Source: JAXMDT01 sp046348685
GTDB lineage: Bacteria > Pseudomonadota > Alphaproteobacteria > Rickettsiales > UBA998
Length of the DNA: 64,000 nucleotides
Reading direction: 5' to 3'
Assembly: GCA_046348685.1 (NCBI GenBank)
Contig: JAXMDT010000005.1
Coordinates: 62,001 to 126,000 of the forward strand
The notes beneath the pieces were generated by a model. It was not told the origin of the DNA and made no database searches. It saw nothing but the letters and a program-made list of their open reading frames with translations. How positions within the stretch are numbered: the stretch's first letter is position 1; every line of letters begins with the position of its first letter. A program made the position numbers and the translations under genes. This document shows positions 1 through 9,499 of the stretch, piece by piece.

Positions 1-636
1 GTGCAGGTGCGGCGCGTGTCCGCAGGCTTCGATTACCTGCAGCGTACTGCCCGGTATAAATCGGGCGAGGGCTTCGGCCTGCTGGACCTTGGACACATGA
101 TCGTTCTTGCCGTGGATGATCAGCGTCGGCGGGAACCCGGAGGGATCGAGGCTGTGATACGAATAGCGATCCAGCACCTGCAGCCAGGGCAGCCAGCGCT
201 CCTTGTTAGCGCTTTCTTCCCAGAACCCAAGTTCGCGCACGATGCAGTCGTGATAGGCGTCGCCTTTGGCAACCAGCGCACTGAATCTGCGGGCGGTACG
301 CACCGGGTCGGCTTCATAGTTTTTCAAAAATGTATCGAAGGTGAAACGATCCATTCCGAGGGGATAATCATCACTTGCTACGAATTGCAGCGAAGCGCCG
401 ATGAGCACCAGTTGCTTCACGTGCAGGTGCCCCTCCGCGATCGCATGCATCAGCAGCGTCCCGCCGAGAGACCACCCGATAGCGGTATCGACCTGCGGCT
501 TTTTATGGGCGATCTGCTTACCGACGCAGGTGATCTCACGGCAGGATTCATAACTTAGATGCAGCCCTCCAGGAGCCAGCATTACCAGGCTATCGTGCGG
601 CTGCGCCCAGCCGGAAACGGTCATCGCATTAAGCAT
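1..636 (-). CDS. bioH: BioH-like alpha/beta hydrolase, probable pimeloyl-ACP methyl ester esterase (C-terminus cut by window edge)
   Basis: In the biotin pathway this type of enzyme removes the methyl ester from pimeloyl-ACP so that BioF can use it. Reading leftward, the frame is open from the bioF stop to the window edge. It holds an SGWA segment near the N-terminus (oxyanion-hole position), the nucleophile elbow GWSLGG, a late acidic turn NDHVS and a final GHAPHLH, so a complete Ser-Asp-His triad is visible. I chose the ATG at 636, which overlaps the bioF stop; an in-frame ATG at 624 is the alternative. Neither has a clear ribosome-binding site, so coupling to bioF is likely. The direct linkage to bioF supports BioH rather than an unrelated hydrolase; BioG-type esterases are the main alternative. 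Confidence 0.8.
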   Translation of the reverse strand, partial: MLNAMTVSGWAQPHDSLVMLAPGGLHLSYESCREITCVGKQIAHKKPQVDTAIGWSLGGTLLMHAIAEGHLHVKQLVLIGASLQFVASDDYPLGMDRFTFDTFLKNYEADPVRTARRFSALVAKGDAYHDCIVRELGFWEESANKERWLPWLQVLDRYSYHSLDPSGFPPTLIIHGKNDHVSKVQQAEALARFIPGSTLQVIEACGHAPHLH

Positions 637-1741
637 GACATTTTCTAACGCACTCGGCGAGCCGTTGGATATCTTCTTTTTGATGCGCCGCTGAGAAAGA
701 AAACCGCAAACGCGCCGTCCCGCGCGGCACGGTTGGGGGGCGGATAGCAGGTACTAAAAACCCATCCGCCTGCAGCTTTTCTGCGGCTTTTAGCGTCGGC
801 TCGTTTTCTCCGATGATAAGGGGCACAATCGGGCTTTGCACAGGCGGCAAGCCAAGTAACTGCGAAAACAGTTCTGCATGTTTAAGTGGCCTTTTTGCCA
901 GATCCGGGTCGCTTTGGATAACCTCAAGCGCCGCTTTTATGGAAGCCAATGTCGCGGGCGGCAATGAGGTCGAGAAAATGAACGAACGCGCCTTTGACAT
1001 CAGATAGCTGATCAGCGCGCGCGAGCCGCAAACATAACCGCCGTAATTGCCTGCCGCCTTGGATAGCGTGCCCATCTGGATGGCTGCATATTTTGTATTT
1101 TGAAACATGCCATGCGCATCGTCGGTCAGCAGCCAGGCATCGTACTTTCGTGCCAATGCTGCAAGCTCCCCGACAGGCGCCGTGTCACCATCCATGCTGA
1201 ACGTCGTTTCGGTGGCGAGTAGGCAGCGTTCATACTTGCCGCGAAACGTCACGAGCTGCTTTTCCGCATCCTGCATATCATTATGATGGAACCGCATCAT
1301 TGCGGCACCGGAAAGTTTTGCGGCATCGATTATCGAGGCGTGCGAGAATTCATCGAGCACGATGAGATCGCCTTTGCCTACCAGCGCAGGAATAACGCCG
1401 ATATGGGTCAGGTAGCCACAGCCGAAAATCAATGCTGCCTCTGTGCCTTTCATCGTAGCCAGTAGCACTTCGGTTTCCGCATACAGCGGATGGTTGCCAG
1501 TTACCAGCCGTGAAGCGCCGCCGCCTGTTCCATAGCGTTCCAGCGCCTCTACACCTGCTGCGACAACCTGTGGATGATGGCTGAGCCCAAGGTAATCGTT
1601 GCTAGCGAAAGAGATATATTTTCTGCCGCTTCTTAAGACATTTATCGCATCAACATATTGATCTTCATGCAGCTTACGCGTCAGGTGCGCTTTTTCAAGC
1701 GCAGCAAGAGATTGATTTAAAAATGCATCGAGGGCTGGCAT
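629..1741 (-). CDS. bioF: 8-amino-7-oxononanoate synthase
   Basis: PLP enzyme that condenses pimeloyl-ACP with alanine to give KAPA, the first step of biotin ring assembly. The 370 residues cover the usual family length. Visible landmarks are FSHAS near residue 132, the DDAH motif at 207-210 that contacts PLP, and the Schiff-base lysine in GTLSKA at about K228, followed by the glycine-rich GNYGGY. It is the first gene of a leftward pair with the BioH-like gene and is divergent from bioB, with 12-36 bp between the two start regions. Any shared control region must therefore reach into one of the coding sequences. Confidence 0.95.
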   Translation of the reverse strand: MPALDAFLNQSLAALEKAHLTRKLHEDQYVDAINVLRSGRKYISFASNDYLGLSHHPQVVAAGVEALERYGTGGGASRLVTGNHPLYAETEVLLATMKGTEAALIFGCGYLTHIGVIPALVGKGDLIVLDEFSHASIIDAAKLSGAAMMRFHHNDMQDAEKQLVTFRGKYERCLLATETTFSMDGDTAPVGELAALARKYDAWLLTDDAHGMFQNTKYAAIQMGTLSKAAGNYGGYVCGSRALISYLMSKARSFIFSTSLPPATLASIKAALEVIQSDPDLAKRPLKHAELFSQLLGLPPVQSPIVPLIIGENEPTLKAAEKLQADGFLVPAIRPPTVPRGTARLRFSFSAAHQKEDIQRLAECVRKCHA

Positions 1742-1777
1742 CGTTCAGAAAACATGATATACGGCGGAAATAAGCCT

Positions 1778-2767
1778 ATGCCTATAAACACGATTCGTCA
1801 CGATTGGACAAGGGAAGAGGTGAGCGCCTTATTCGCGCTGCCTTTCGCTGAGCTCCTTCACCGCGCGCAAACCACGCACCGCCAGCACTTCAACCCGGTG
1901 GAAGTGCAGGTTTCAACGCTGCTTTCCATTAAAACCGGCGGCTGCCCGGAAGATTGCGCCTACTGTCCGCAAAGCGCGCATTTCGAGACGCCGGTGAAAG
2001 CCAGCAAGTTGATGCAGGCTGATATTGTGATCGAAGAAGCGGCGAAAGCCAAAGCAGCAGGGGCAACGCGTTTTTGCATGGGGGCGGCGTGGCGCTCGCC
2101 CAAAGAGCGCGATATGCCTGCTCTTGCCGAGATGATTCGCGGCGTGAAAGCGCTAGGCATGGAAACCTGCATGACGCTTGGCATGCTGTCGAAAGATCAG
2201 GCGGGCACGCTGAAAGAAGCAGGTCTTGATTATTATAACCATAATATCGACAGCTCCGAGGAATTCTATAAAGAGATTATCACGACGCGCACGTACCAGG
2301 ATCGTCTGGATACGCTGTCGCATGTGCGGGAAGCCGGCATGAATGTCTGCTGCGGCGGCATCGTCGGCATGGGGGAGACGCGCGTAGACCGCGCTGAAAT
2401 GCTGCGGACGCTGGCCACACTGCCGGAGCATCCGGAAAGCGTACCGATCAATATGCTGGTGCAGGTTTCCGGCACGCCGCTCGAAAGTAAGGATGGTTTC
2501 GATCCCATTGAATTTGTGCGTACGATTGCCGTAGCGCGTATCCTTATGCCTGCTTCGTACGTGCGGCTTTCGGCAGGACGGGAGACAATGGACGATTCGA
2601 CGCAGGCGCTATGTTTTCTGGCCGGTGCGAATTCCATTTTCTACGGTGAGAAATTGCTGACAACGCCGAATCCGGAGACCGACCGCGACAGGCAGCTTTT
2701 CGCGCGTCTCGGCATGGCGATTGAGCCGGAAAAAACGAGCCGCGAATCCTGCTCGCATGCCGCCTAA
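1778..2767 (+). CDS. bioB: biotin synthase (radical SAM)
   Basis: Inserts sulfur into dethiobiotin, the last step of biotin synthesis. The radical-SAM cluster motif is CPEDCAYC, with cysteines at about 56, 60 and 63 from the chosen start, followed by PQS, which is diagnostic of BioB. Downstream NHNIDSS and the MGETRVDR region also fit the family. The frame is open back to an ATG at 1754, but I prefer ATG 1778 because GGCGGA lies about ten bases upstream while 1754 has no ribosome-binding site. This gives 329 residues. The stop overlaps the start of bioA, so the two form an operon. Confidence 0.96.
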   Translation: MPINTIRHDWTREEVSALFALPFAELLHRAQTTHRQHFNPVEVQVSTLLSIKTGGCPEDCAYCPQSAHFETPVKASKLMQADIVIEEAAKAKAAGATRFCMGAAWRSPKERDMPALAEMIRGVKALGMETCMTLGMLSKDQAGTLKEAGLDYYNHNIDSSEEFYKEIITTRTYQDRLDTLSHVREAGMNVCCGGIVGMGETRVDRAEMLRTLATLPEHPESVPINMLVQVSGTPLESKDGFDPIEFVRTIAVARILMPASYVRLSAGRETMDDSTQALCFLAGANSIFYGEKLLTTPNPETDRDRQLFARLGMAIEPEKTSRESCSHAA

Positions 2768-4076
2768 GCACTCTTCCTGGTATACCGATGGCCTGGCGCA
2801 TATCTGGCCACCGTATGGGCAATATGCTTCCTCACATGCACCATTGCCTGTGGTACGGACGGAAGGCTGCCATATCGTCCTGGAAGACGGCACGAAACTG
2901 GTGGACGGCATTGCCTCCTGGTGGTCGGCGGCGCATGGCTACAACCACCCGCATATCGTAAAAGCGATCCAGGATCAGGCGGCTGTCATGCCTCATGTGA
3001 TGCTGGGCGGGCTGGCGCACGAACAGGCGTACCGGCTTGCAACGCGGCTTTCGGCGATAACGCCGGGCAAAGGAAAACTGTCGCGCGTCTTTTTCTCCGA
3101 TTCAGGTTCCGTCGCAGTCGAAGTAGCGATGAAGATCGCGCTCCAATACTGGCTCAATCAGGGTAAGCCAAAAAAGGATCGCTTCGTCTGTTTTCATGAT
3201 GGTTATCATGGGGATACGTTTGGGGCGATGGGCGTTTCCGATCCGGATCGCGGCATGCATAAGGCATTCAGAAATAATGTCACAAGGCAGTTCGCGTTCG
3301 ATATCCCGAGCGGCGAATATGAATTTTCCGATTTTGCCGAGGCATTGAAAGAATACGCGCCGCAGATCGCCGGTCTTATCATGGAGCCGCTGGTGCAGGG
3401 CGCGGGCGGCATGCGTTTCCATTCGCCCGACACGCTCGCCGAGATCTACCGCCTTTGCAAAGAGTTCGATATTCTGTTTATCGCTGATGAAATTTTCACC
3501 GGCTTTGGCCGCACGGGGCTGATGTTTGCCTGTGACGAGGCAGGTATCGTGCCGGACCTACTATGCATCGGCAAGGCGCTTTCCGGCGGCGCGCTGCCGT
3601 TGGCGGCAACCTTGGCGCAAGAGGAAATTTATGCGGCCTTCGTCGGCGAAAATCCTGAAAAGGCGCTGATGCATGGGCCGACGTTCATGGCAAATGCGCT
3701 TGCATGTGCTGCAGCGAATGCCTCACTCGATCTTTTCGAAAAAGAAGACCGTCTGCAGCAGGTTGAAGCGATTGAGCGGCAGCTTTATGATGAATTGAAA
3801 AATCTTTCCGCGCTTTCCGGTGTGCTCGACGTGCGTGTCAAAGGCGCGATCGGGGTTGTGGAACTGGCTCCCGGGTACCAGAACATTCCTGAGCTGCGTA
3901 AAGCGTTCATCGCGGAAGGAGTATGGGTGCGTCCCTTCAGCAATGTCATTTACTTAGCTCCGCCTTTGGTAATTTCGAAGGCGGAATTATCGAGGCTAAC
4001 AGAGGCTGTTCATAAAATCGTTTCATCCTGGTCGGCGGGTGTTCGCGAAAAAATAGGCTATTTATTTGACGGTTAG
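2757..4076 (+). CDS. bioA: adenosylmethionine-8-amino-7-oxononanoate aminotransferase
   Basis: Class III PLP aminotransferase that uses SAM as amino donor to turn KAPA into DAPA. The N-terminal HIWPPYGQ segment is the BioA-specific substrate-site motif (HxWxP). The PLP region reads ADEIFTGFGRTG and the Schiff-base lysine lies in CIGKALSGG, at K273 from the chosen start. I start at ATG 2757, inside the end of bioB (11-base overlap), because the protein then begins just before the conserved WYTDGL segment. A longer start at 2721 would add 12 residues absent from the family. No bioD is seen next to it, although bioD often lies here. Confidence 0.94.
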   Translation: MPPKHSSWYTDGLAHIWPPYGQYASSHAPLPVVRTEGCHIVLEDGTKLVDGIASWWSAAHGYNHPHIVKAIQDQAAVMPHVMLGGLAHEQAYRLATRLSAITPGKGKLSRVFFSDSGSVAVEVAMKIALQYWLNQGKPKKDRFVCFHDGYHGDTFGAMGVSDPDRGMHKAFRNNVTRQFAFDIPSGEYEFSDFAEALKEYAPQIAGLIMEPLVQGAGGMRFHSPDTLAEIYRLCKEFDILFIADEIFTGFGRTGLMFACDEAGIVPDLLCIGKALSGGALPLAATLAQEEIYAAFVGENPEKALMHGPTFMANALACAAANASLDLFEKEDRLQQVEAIERQLYDELKNLSALSGVLDVRVKGAIGVVELAPGYQNIPELRKAFIAEGVWVRPFSNVIYLAPPLVISKAELSRLTEAVHKIVSSWSAGVREKIGYLFDG

Positions 4077-4100
4077 GCGCTTTCTCGGTAAGGCACATCT

Positions 4101-5951
4101 ATGTTTGAGCCCATTATAGGATTTTTTGCCGCCGCACCGCATATGTGGCTTACTTTTGCGATTATCGCCGCAGCGATTGGATTTTACGTCTGCGAAAAAG
4201 TGCCGATGGAATATGTATCCCTCTGCATCATTACGGTTTTGCTGCTGGCATTCCAATTCTTCCCCTATACCGATGCAAAAGGCGTTAAATTCAACGCCGA
4301 CAGTATTCTCGCCGGGTTTGTCAATCCTGCCGTCATCGCCGTCATGTCGCTTCTGGTATTGGGGCAGGCGGTCGTGCAGACCGGTTCTTTGAACTGGGTT
4401 TCAAGGGGCATTTTCAAAATCACCCGCGGGCACGGCGTGCTTTCCATTGCGCTGACGGTTTTTGCCATCATCTGTATTTCCATGTTTGTGAATGATACGC
4501 CGACCTGCGTTGTCTTCATTCCCATCATGCTGGCGGTTGCGGCTGAGCTGAACATGTCGGCCAGCCGGGTAATGATGTCGGTCTCCTATGCTTCGATTCT
4601 GGGCGGCACGGTGACATTGATCGGCTCCTCCACCAATCTGCTCGTTTCTGCCGCTATTATCAATCTAGGCATGCCGCCGCTCGGCATGTTCTCCATCACC
4701 GAACCCGGTCTTATTATCGCGGGCGTAGGTTACGCGTATATCGCCTTCATCCTGCCGCGCATCATGCCGGACCGCGCGCCGCCCGCAAGCTCGCTCGTGG
4801 GTGATAAATCACGCCAGTTTGTCATCCAGCTGGAAGTGGATTCATCCTCCAGGCTGATCGGTAAATCGATCGCCGATCCAAACCTGCTGGAAGTCGACGA
4901 TGTAACGGTCAAGATACTGCAGCGTTATGAGCAGGCTTACCTGGCGCCATTTGCTGAGCCAATTGCCATCAAAGCCCACGATGTGCTTGTGCTGACGGTA
5001 AGCCAGCCATCCCTTATCAAATTGATCACCAACAATACCTTTGGCAAAGTGGCAACCCTTGATGCTGAAATGCCAGCCGAAATAGAGAAAGCGCCGGAAC
5101 GCCTGTCCCTTGTAGAAATCCTTATCGCGCCAGCTTCACGCATGATCGGCCAGTCTATCGATCAGGTCGGGTTCTACCGACGCCTTGGCTGCACGGTGCT
5201 CGGCATCCAGCGCCGCTCGCGCATGATCACGGCGCGCATGACGGAAATCCGTTTGGCCGCAGGCGACGTGCTTATGGTGATGGGCACGCGCGAGCATATC
5301 AATGCCCTTAGAGATAACCGCGATGTCATTGTCATGGAGGGCTCGCAGCACGAACTCCCTTCCAAGCGTCAATCGATCAAAGTAAATCTTATTTTTCTGA
5401 CGGTTATTCTTCTTGCGGCCAGTGAAATGGTGCCGATTCACCTTGCAGCGCTATGCGGCGCGCTTCTTGCCATTTTTACGGGTTGCATCAATTCGCGCCA
5501 GGCAGGGCGCGCCGTGAATGCAAAAATACTGTTTTTGATCGCGGCCGGGATCGGCATGGCAAGCGCGCTGGAAGTGACCGGGGGCGCGGTCTATCTCGCC
5601 GGCAAGATCGTGCAATTGATGGAGGGGATGCATCCGGTGTGGATTATGTCGTCACTCTTTGTGCTCATGGCGCTCACAACCAATGTCCTCAGTAATAATG
5701 CGACGGCGCTGCTATTCACGCCTATCGCCGTCAATACGGCAAGGCTTCTCGGAGTAGATCCATATATGTTTATCTTCGCCGTCATCTTCGCCTCAAACTG
5801 CTGTTCTTTTGCGTCGCCGATCGGGTTTCAGACCAACCTGCTGGTTATGGGGCCGGGGCATTATACGTTTTCCGATTATATTCGCGGCGGGGGGCCGCTT
5901 ATGCTGATCGTCTGGGCGACCTATACAACCTACGCATTCGCAACGTTTTAA
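4101..5951 (+). CDS. DASS/SLC13-type anion permease with two RCK-C (TrkA-C) domains
   Basis: A 616-residue inner-membrane permease. Four to six hydrophobic segments precede the motif SSTN at about 176-179, typical of sodium:anion symporters (sulfate or dicarboxylate), and a second set follows residue 430 with a matching SNNAT near the end. The middle, roughly residues 235-420, is hydrophilic and holds two repeated stretches ending in DVLVLTVS and DVLMVMGT, which look like tandem RCK-C ligand-binding domains. Many bacterial sulfate or divalent-anion permeases share this plan. It starts 24 bp after bioA and may be read through from it, but a role in biotin uptake is not supported. Substrate unknown. 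Confidence 0.85.
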   Translation: MFEPIIGFFAAAPHMWLTFAIIAAAIGFYVCEKVPMEYVSLCIITVLLLAFQFFPYTDAKGVKFNADSILAGFVNPAVIAVMSLLVLGQAVVQTGSLNWVSRGIFKITRGHGVLSIALTVFAIICISMFVNDTPTCVVFIPIMLAVAAELNMSASRVMMSVSYASILGGTVTLIGSSTNLLVSAAIINLGMPPLGMFSITEPGLIIAGVGYAYIAFILPRIMPDRAPPASSLVGDKSRQFVIQLEVDSSSRLIGKSIADPNLLEVDDVTVKILQRYEQAYLAPFAEPIAIKAHDVLVLTVSQPSLIKLITNNTFGKVATLDAEMPAEIEKAPERLSLVEILIAPASRMIGQSIDQVGFYRRLGCTVLGIQRRSRMITARMTEIRLAAGDVLMVMGTREHINALRDNRDVIVMEGSQHELPSKRQSIKVNLIFLTVILLAASEMVPIHLAALCGALLAIFTGCINSRQAGRAVNAKILFLIAAGIGMASALEVTGGAVYLAGKIVQLMEGMHPVWIMSSLFVLMALTTNVLSNNATALLFTPIAVNTARLLGVDPYMFIFAVIFASNCCSFASPIGFQTNLLVMGPGHYTFSDYIRGGGPLMLIVWATYTTYAFATF

Positions 5952-6003
5952 AGATATGCGGGATGCGGGTAAATTAAATCCAAATACTTTATAATCCTAA
6001 ACC

Positions 6004-6472
6004 TTATTTATCCCACCCGATCTGCTGATCGGTCAGGTTTCCTGGCACCAACATGATGGGAATCAGCAGCTCTTCGCCCATCGTGAGGTGATCCAGGCAA
6101 TCAGTTTACCGCGTAGTTTCGCCCAAGCACCAGCATATTGACGCCATGGTCTTCGATAGCGGCTTTCAGCCGACGGAACCTTCACGTAGCAGTGGCTACT
6201 TGTCAGGCGTTTTGCCTCAGCGCTTAATTCGCCAAGAAGTTCTGTATGGCTTCCTGCGCATGGTTTCCACGCCCATCAGAGATTGAAATCCGCCTTTGAA
6301 CCACGTGCAGGATACTCCACCAGCCCGCCACGTTTTTTTGCTTTGATGGCAAAGCGTAGCGCCACGCGCGAGGCATCGCTGCCATCGGCGCACGTAGAAT
6401 TTTGTGGGAGTGAGGAGAGCCGACGGACTCGCCGCTCGTTACCTCCAGGCTTGGTTTTGTGTCATGTGCCAT
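6004..6472 (-). pseudogene. universal stress protein (UspA-like), broken by frameshifts
   Basis: A strong ribosome-binding site AAGGAGG precedes ATG 6472 (MAHDTKPS). Stitching frames gives KILV, then a VCADGSDASR-like stretch, an ILHV strand, EAIQNFL, LVLGRNY and finally LIPIMLVPGNLTDQQIG before a stop at 6004-6006. That tail is the C-terminal pattern of alphaproteobacterial universal stress proteins that lie beside TauE/SafE permeases. At least three frame changes are needed to read it, so no full-length product is possible as written. The residues between frame changes are well kept, which means either very recent decay or an unpolished piece of assembly. Confidence 0.7.
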
Positions 6473-6482
6473 TGTCGCCTCC

Positions 6483-7163
6483 TTAGCGGCGGTTGAAGAT
6501 GGCTGCCGCAATCCAGCCGCCGGTAAGGGCGACAGTTTTGTTACATATAAGGTTGTTGATGAGCGAGTTCGTAAATAGCGGCATCGATTCCGGTTTTGTA
6601 GACCCGGATCGGCGTCATGTGCGCGGCGGAAATCTCGCCATCGCTGACGAGATAAACTTCCGCCGTATAGAGGCCGGGCGGGGTCGTATCCGGAAAGGGA
6701 ATGGCGGTTTTAAACAGGGTTTCGCTGATAAGCGAAAAGGCCTGCGCATTTTGATAATAGAGGCGCCGCGCACGCATGTCGCGCAGCAATGCGCGGCGAA
6801 AATCATTGCGAATATCGCTTTCATGGGTTCCGCTGGCACCCAGCACATTATCCTCGCCGATGCCAATAAGGGGAAAGTAAGCGCTTTTAGGAATTTCTTC
6901 CATCGGCCGGGATGATGCTACGGCATAAAAGCCTGGAATGTCGCCGAAAAACTCCGAGTGACGGTTAATCCAGACGCCGGACACATTGCTTTTCTTGCGG
7001 ACGATGGCGTTCTTTTCCGGCCCGCGGACGATGACGATAATATCAGGTTCTTGCCTTCAAACGCCGCCTGATAGAATCTCGCGTTCGGACAGATCGGTGA
7101 TGATCGGTTTTGCCTGCGCATTAAGGCCGGTTACAAGAAGTTTACCAGAAGGAGCCGTATCAT
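6483..7163 (-). pseudogene. Alph_Pro_TM (TIGR02186) membrane-anchored protein, broken
   Basis: The largest open piece (about 6541-6984) reads SGVWINRHSEFF, PGFYAVASSRP and ISETLFKTAIPFPDTTPPG, followed by YTAEVYLV. I recognise this as the putative transmembrane family specific to alphaproteobacteria and usually next to TauE/SafE genes. The N-terminal part, with TDLSER and later VRGPEKNAIVRKK, lies in other frames. The stretch between EGKNL and the VRGPEK strand is about ten codons shorter than I would expect. The C-terminal membrane anchor TGGWIAAAIFNRR is again out of frame. The inferred ATG at 7163 overlaps the TauE stop by ATGA, as in the intact arrangement. Confidence 0.7.
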
Positions 7164-7997
7164 CGTTTCAGCTCCAGCGCGACGGAATAGAGATTGCTTC
7201 ATGCCAAAATCGGCGGCCATTTGTATTAACGTGAAGACACCAATGGGCTAGCATGCCCGCACATATTCACCCGGCAATTTAAGGGCGAGAGCCGGGTGCT
7301 ATATTGCGCACTGATCACCGATCCGACGGCAGCAACGTTGCCAGACATCGACGGTCTGCGTTGAAATCGCATGCAGCAGCGTAACATAGGCGGAGAGATA
7401 ACGGAACAGGATGTTCTGATACCGTGATGAGGCTCGGTATGCCGAGAATATAGATCATCGCCGGAATCGAAGCCGCCGATGCCCATCAGCGAAACCATCA
7501 TGCCGACAAGTTCAGGATGCTGATCTTTAATTCGAACGGGGAAATCTCCAGCAACGGCAGGTCAATCCATCTCGCTTGCGCGTACCTGATGCGCCTCGCC
7601 CAGGCGGATGGCGCGCACATTGCCGCCGCCAATGCCGCCCAGGATGGCGTCGAGCGATAACGAGATCGATCTGTCCTTTTTGTCAAAGCGGAGAAGATGG
7701 ATACACCGAGTGTTGACCTGACGAGGCTGCTGATGAGCAATACGGTTCCCATACGGAAATCTACGTTGCCATACGCCGCCACCGATGAAACCCGATAGTG
7801 AGGAGGCGATCATCTGGTTCGCGAACTGGCAACGGCGATCGCGGAGGTATCCCGATGAAAATGAGAAGCGGAGTTAGCAGGAAACTCGCCGCTTCACGCC
7901 GAACAGTCCGGCGAGCAAACCGCCGCATTTCGCCGCCAAGCAGGTTAATGCCCAGCGCATCAACCGACATTTCAGCGATCGGGAGATAAAGTTGCAT
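7160..7997 (-). pseudogene. TauE/SafE-type sulfite/anion exporter permease, broken
   Basis: Starts at ATG 7997 (MQLYLPIAEMSVDALGINLL). Successive frames give LLAGLFGV, FLLTPLLIFIGIPP, ANQMIASSLSGFIGGGVWQR and NVDFRMGTVLLISSLV, then STLGVSIFSALTK and GGIGGG. These are the hallmark membrane segments of TauE/SafE permeases in the right order. More than five frame changes are needed. Where I could reconstruct the expected bases, the changes are mainly gains or losses of one or two bases, several in short runs such as GG or GGG, rather than substitutions. The expected partner genes (Alph_Pro_TM and a stress protein) follow it and are broken too. Confidence 0.75.
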
Positions 7998-8072
7998 ACA
8001 CGCTGAGAACTCGTATTTCCAGCAAGTAAAAGCTTGTTATCAGTTAGTTGGCAGGGCATAAATTTTATCGTG

Positions 8073-8735
8073 CTAAGCGTTAACTTGTTCCGCATCTACG
8101 TTCTTCGCTTCGGCTTTCCCTATGCTTCGGATAACGGCAGATAGCATATAATCCCTGGCGGGCACCCTAGCGTATATAGCTCGGCAAAATACTGGTTGAT
8201 CTGCGTGGTCAGCGGTCTGTCCAGCGACGTAGCGAGATCGCGCGCTCACGCGAAAGCGGCACGGCGCGCAAACACACTCATTTTCTCGGTCACTTCCTTC
8301 ATGCGGCCAACACGCGCTTCGGCGCTTGCTTCCGAGATCGCGCGCTCGCCGCCATAAACGCGCAGCGAGAAACGCGAGGCATTGTAACGCTCGCTTGGTT
8401 CATCGGTAAAATCGCCTTTCATTTTCTTTATTTGGTTTCGAAGTTACCATCGGTGATGATCGACCCCGCGCATTTCAGGGCCAGCCTTCAGGCGCTCTGC
8501 TCTGCCCAAATACGGGCAGCTTTGCCGAGGCTGGAAACAGTTTTTCCGCACTTCCGCCAACGGGCGGGTTGAATTCAATGGATGCGGATCCAGCAACATC
8601 GAGTGCAATCGGCGCTTGATCGACAAAGCTTGGTGGAGATAGATCGTATTCCTCTGGCGGCGATGCACATCCGGTCAATCCCAATGCGATGCGAGTTACG
8701 AGCGAACGTGGCAGGGATACGGGCAAGCGCGGCAT
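8073..8735 (-). pseudogene. alphaproteobacterial lipoprotein of unknown function, broken
   Basis: ATG 8735 opens a lipoprotein signal ending in the lipobox GLTGC, followed by PPEEYDLSPPSFVDQAPIAL and PPVGGSAEKLFP. Further frames give PEMRGV, ERYNASRFSLRVYGGERAIS, EASAEARVGRMKEVTEKM and LTTQINQYFAEL, ending at a TAG at 8073-8075 after AEQVNA. The pattern fits a family of roughly 200-residue outer-membrane lipoproteins found in many alphaproteobacteria with no assigned role. Several frame changes are needed, so it is broken as written. It lies between tsaB and the TauE/SafE gene, on the same strand. Confidence 0.6.
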
Positions 8736-8783
8736 ATCTGGGCGATTACTATAAGCGATCAAAATAAGGATGCAATGCCAGAG

Positions 8784-9388
8784 TTAATATACAATTGCAG
8801 ACTGTGGTTTGGCGTCTGGTGGCCGGATGTACAGCGGCTCCGGTGAGCTTTCTTCAAATCGCTCGGCATGTTCATGCGCAAGTAATGCCAACCATCCCAG
8901 ATCTTTAATGGGAACGATATACCGGGCGATTGAGCGGTATCGTGCTGGCGAGTATCCCTTGCACATGTTCCGGATCGGGTGCAGCATTTGCGGTTCACTA
9001 ATGGACTTTAGATTGCCGGCGAACCGCTGGTGGAAAATCATGCTGCGTCCGGCGGGAAGAACGGCGTGATGAACGGCGCGCCCGCATGCCGCGCGATTAT
9101 TGAGCGTTGAAAACCCCGCGATGGGTTTTGTGCAGCAAACGCCAATGCCGTGCCGTGGCAAGTCCGATGCGAATGCCGGTAAAACCGCCTGGGCTGATGG
9201 AAACGGCAATACCGCCCAAATCCTGGTACCAGATATATTGCTCCTTCAGCAGCGATTCGATCCAATCGACGAGCATTCGCCTGCTGGTCACGCGCCGGAT
9301 GATGCAGGGCGTGCAGTTTTCCGTTTTCTTGTGAAAGGGCAAGGCTCGTTTCGCCGAGGGCGGTGTCGATGGAAAGGACAAGAGACAT
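8784..9388 (-). pseudogene. tsaB: tsaB (YeaZ), tRNA threonylcarbamoyladenosine factor, broken
   Basis: The start MSLVLSIDTALGETSLALSQ at ATG 9388, the mid motif SISPGGFTGIRIGLA in another frame, and the C-terminal EPLYIRPPDAKPQ in a third frame are unmistakable for TsaB. TsaB is the inactive kinase-like partner of TsaD in t6A synthesis on ANN-decoding tRNAs. At least three frame changes separate these pieces, so no full protein can be made as written. TsaB is essential in most bacteria. A broken copy therefore implies either an intact copy elsewhere or base errors in this stretch. Confidence 0.85.
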
Positions 9389-9410
9389 AACGCCTTTTAC
9401 TTCCCTTTGT

Positions 9411-9432
9411 TATTCCAGCGAAAGCTGAATCC
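9411..9432. repeat. copy of a dispersed palindromic repeat arm
   Basis: TATTCCAGCGAAAGCTGAAT matches the inverted-repeat arms found at 46367-46392 and 46468-46492, but lacks one G of the GCTGGAAT half. It lies between the broken tsaB and phhB genes. The missing base fits the base losses seen in the surrounding broken genes. Confidence 0.55.
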
Positions 9433-9499
9433 ATCTTTCGTTTAAATAACAAACAGGCTAGGAACAATGTATGCCCAAACATTGTATTCCCTGTCATAT

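Noticed and set aside
1..558. Rightward open frame of 185 codons at the window start
   Set aside because: It is antisense to the BioH-like gene, whose triad motifs read cleanly on the minus strand; the rightward product has no recognisable features.
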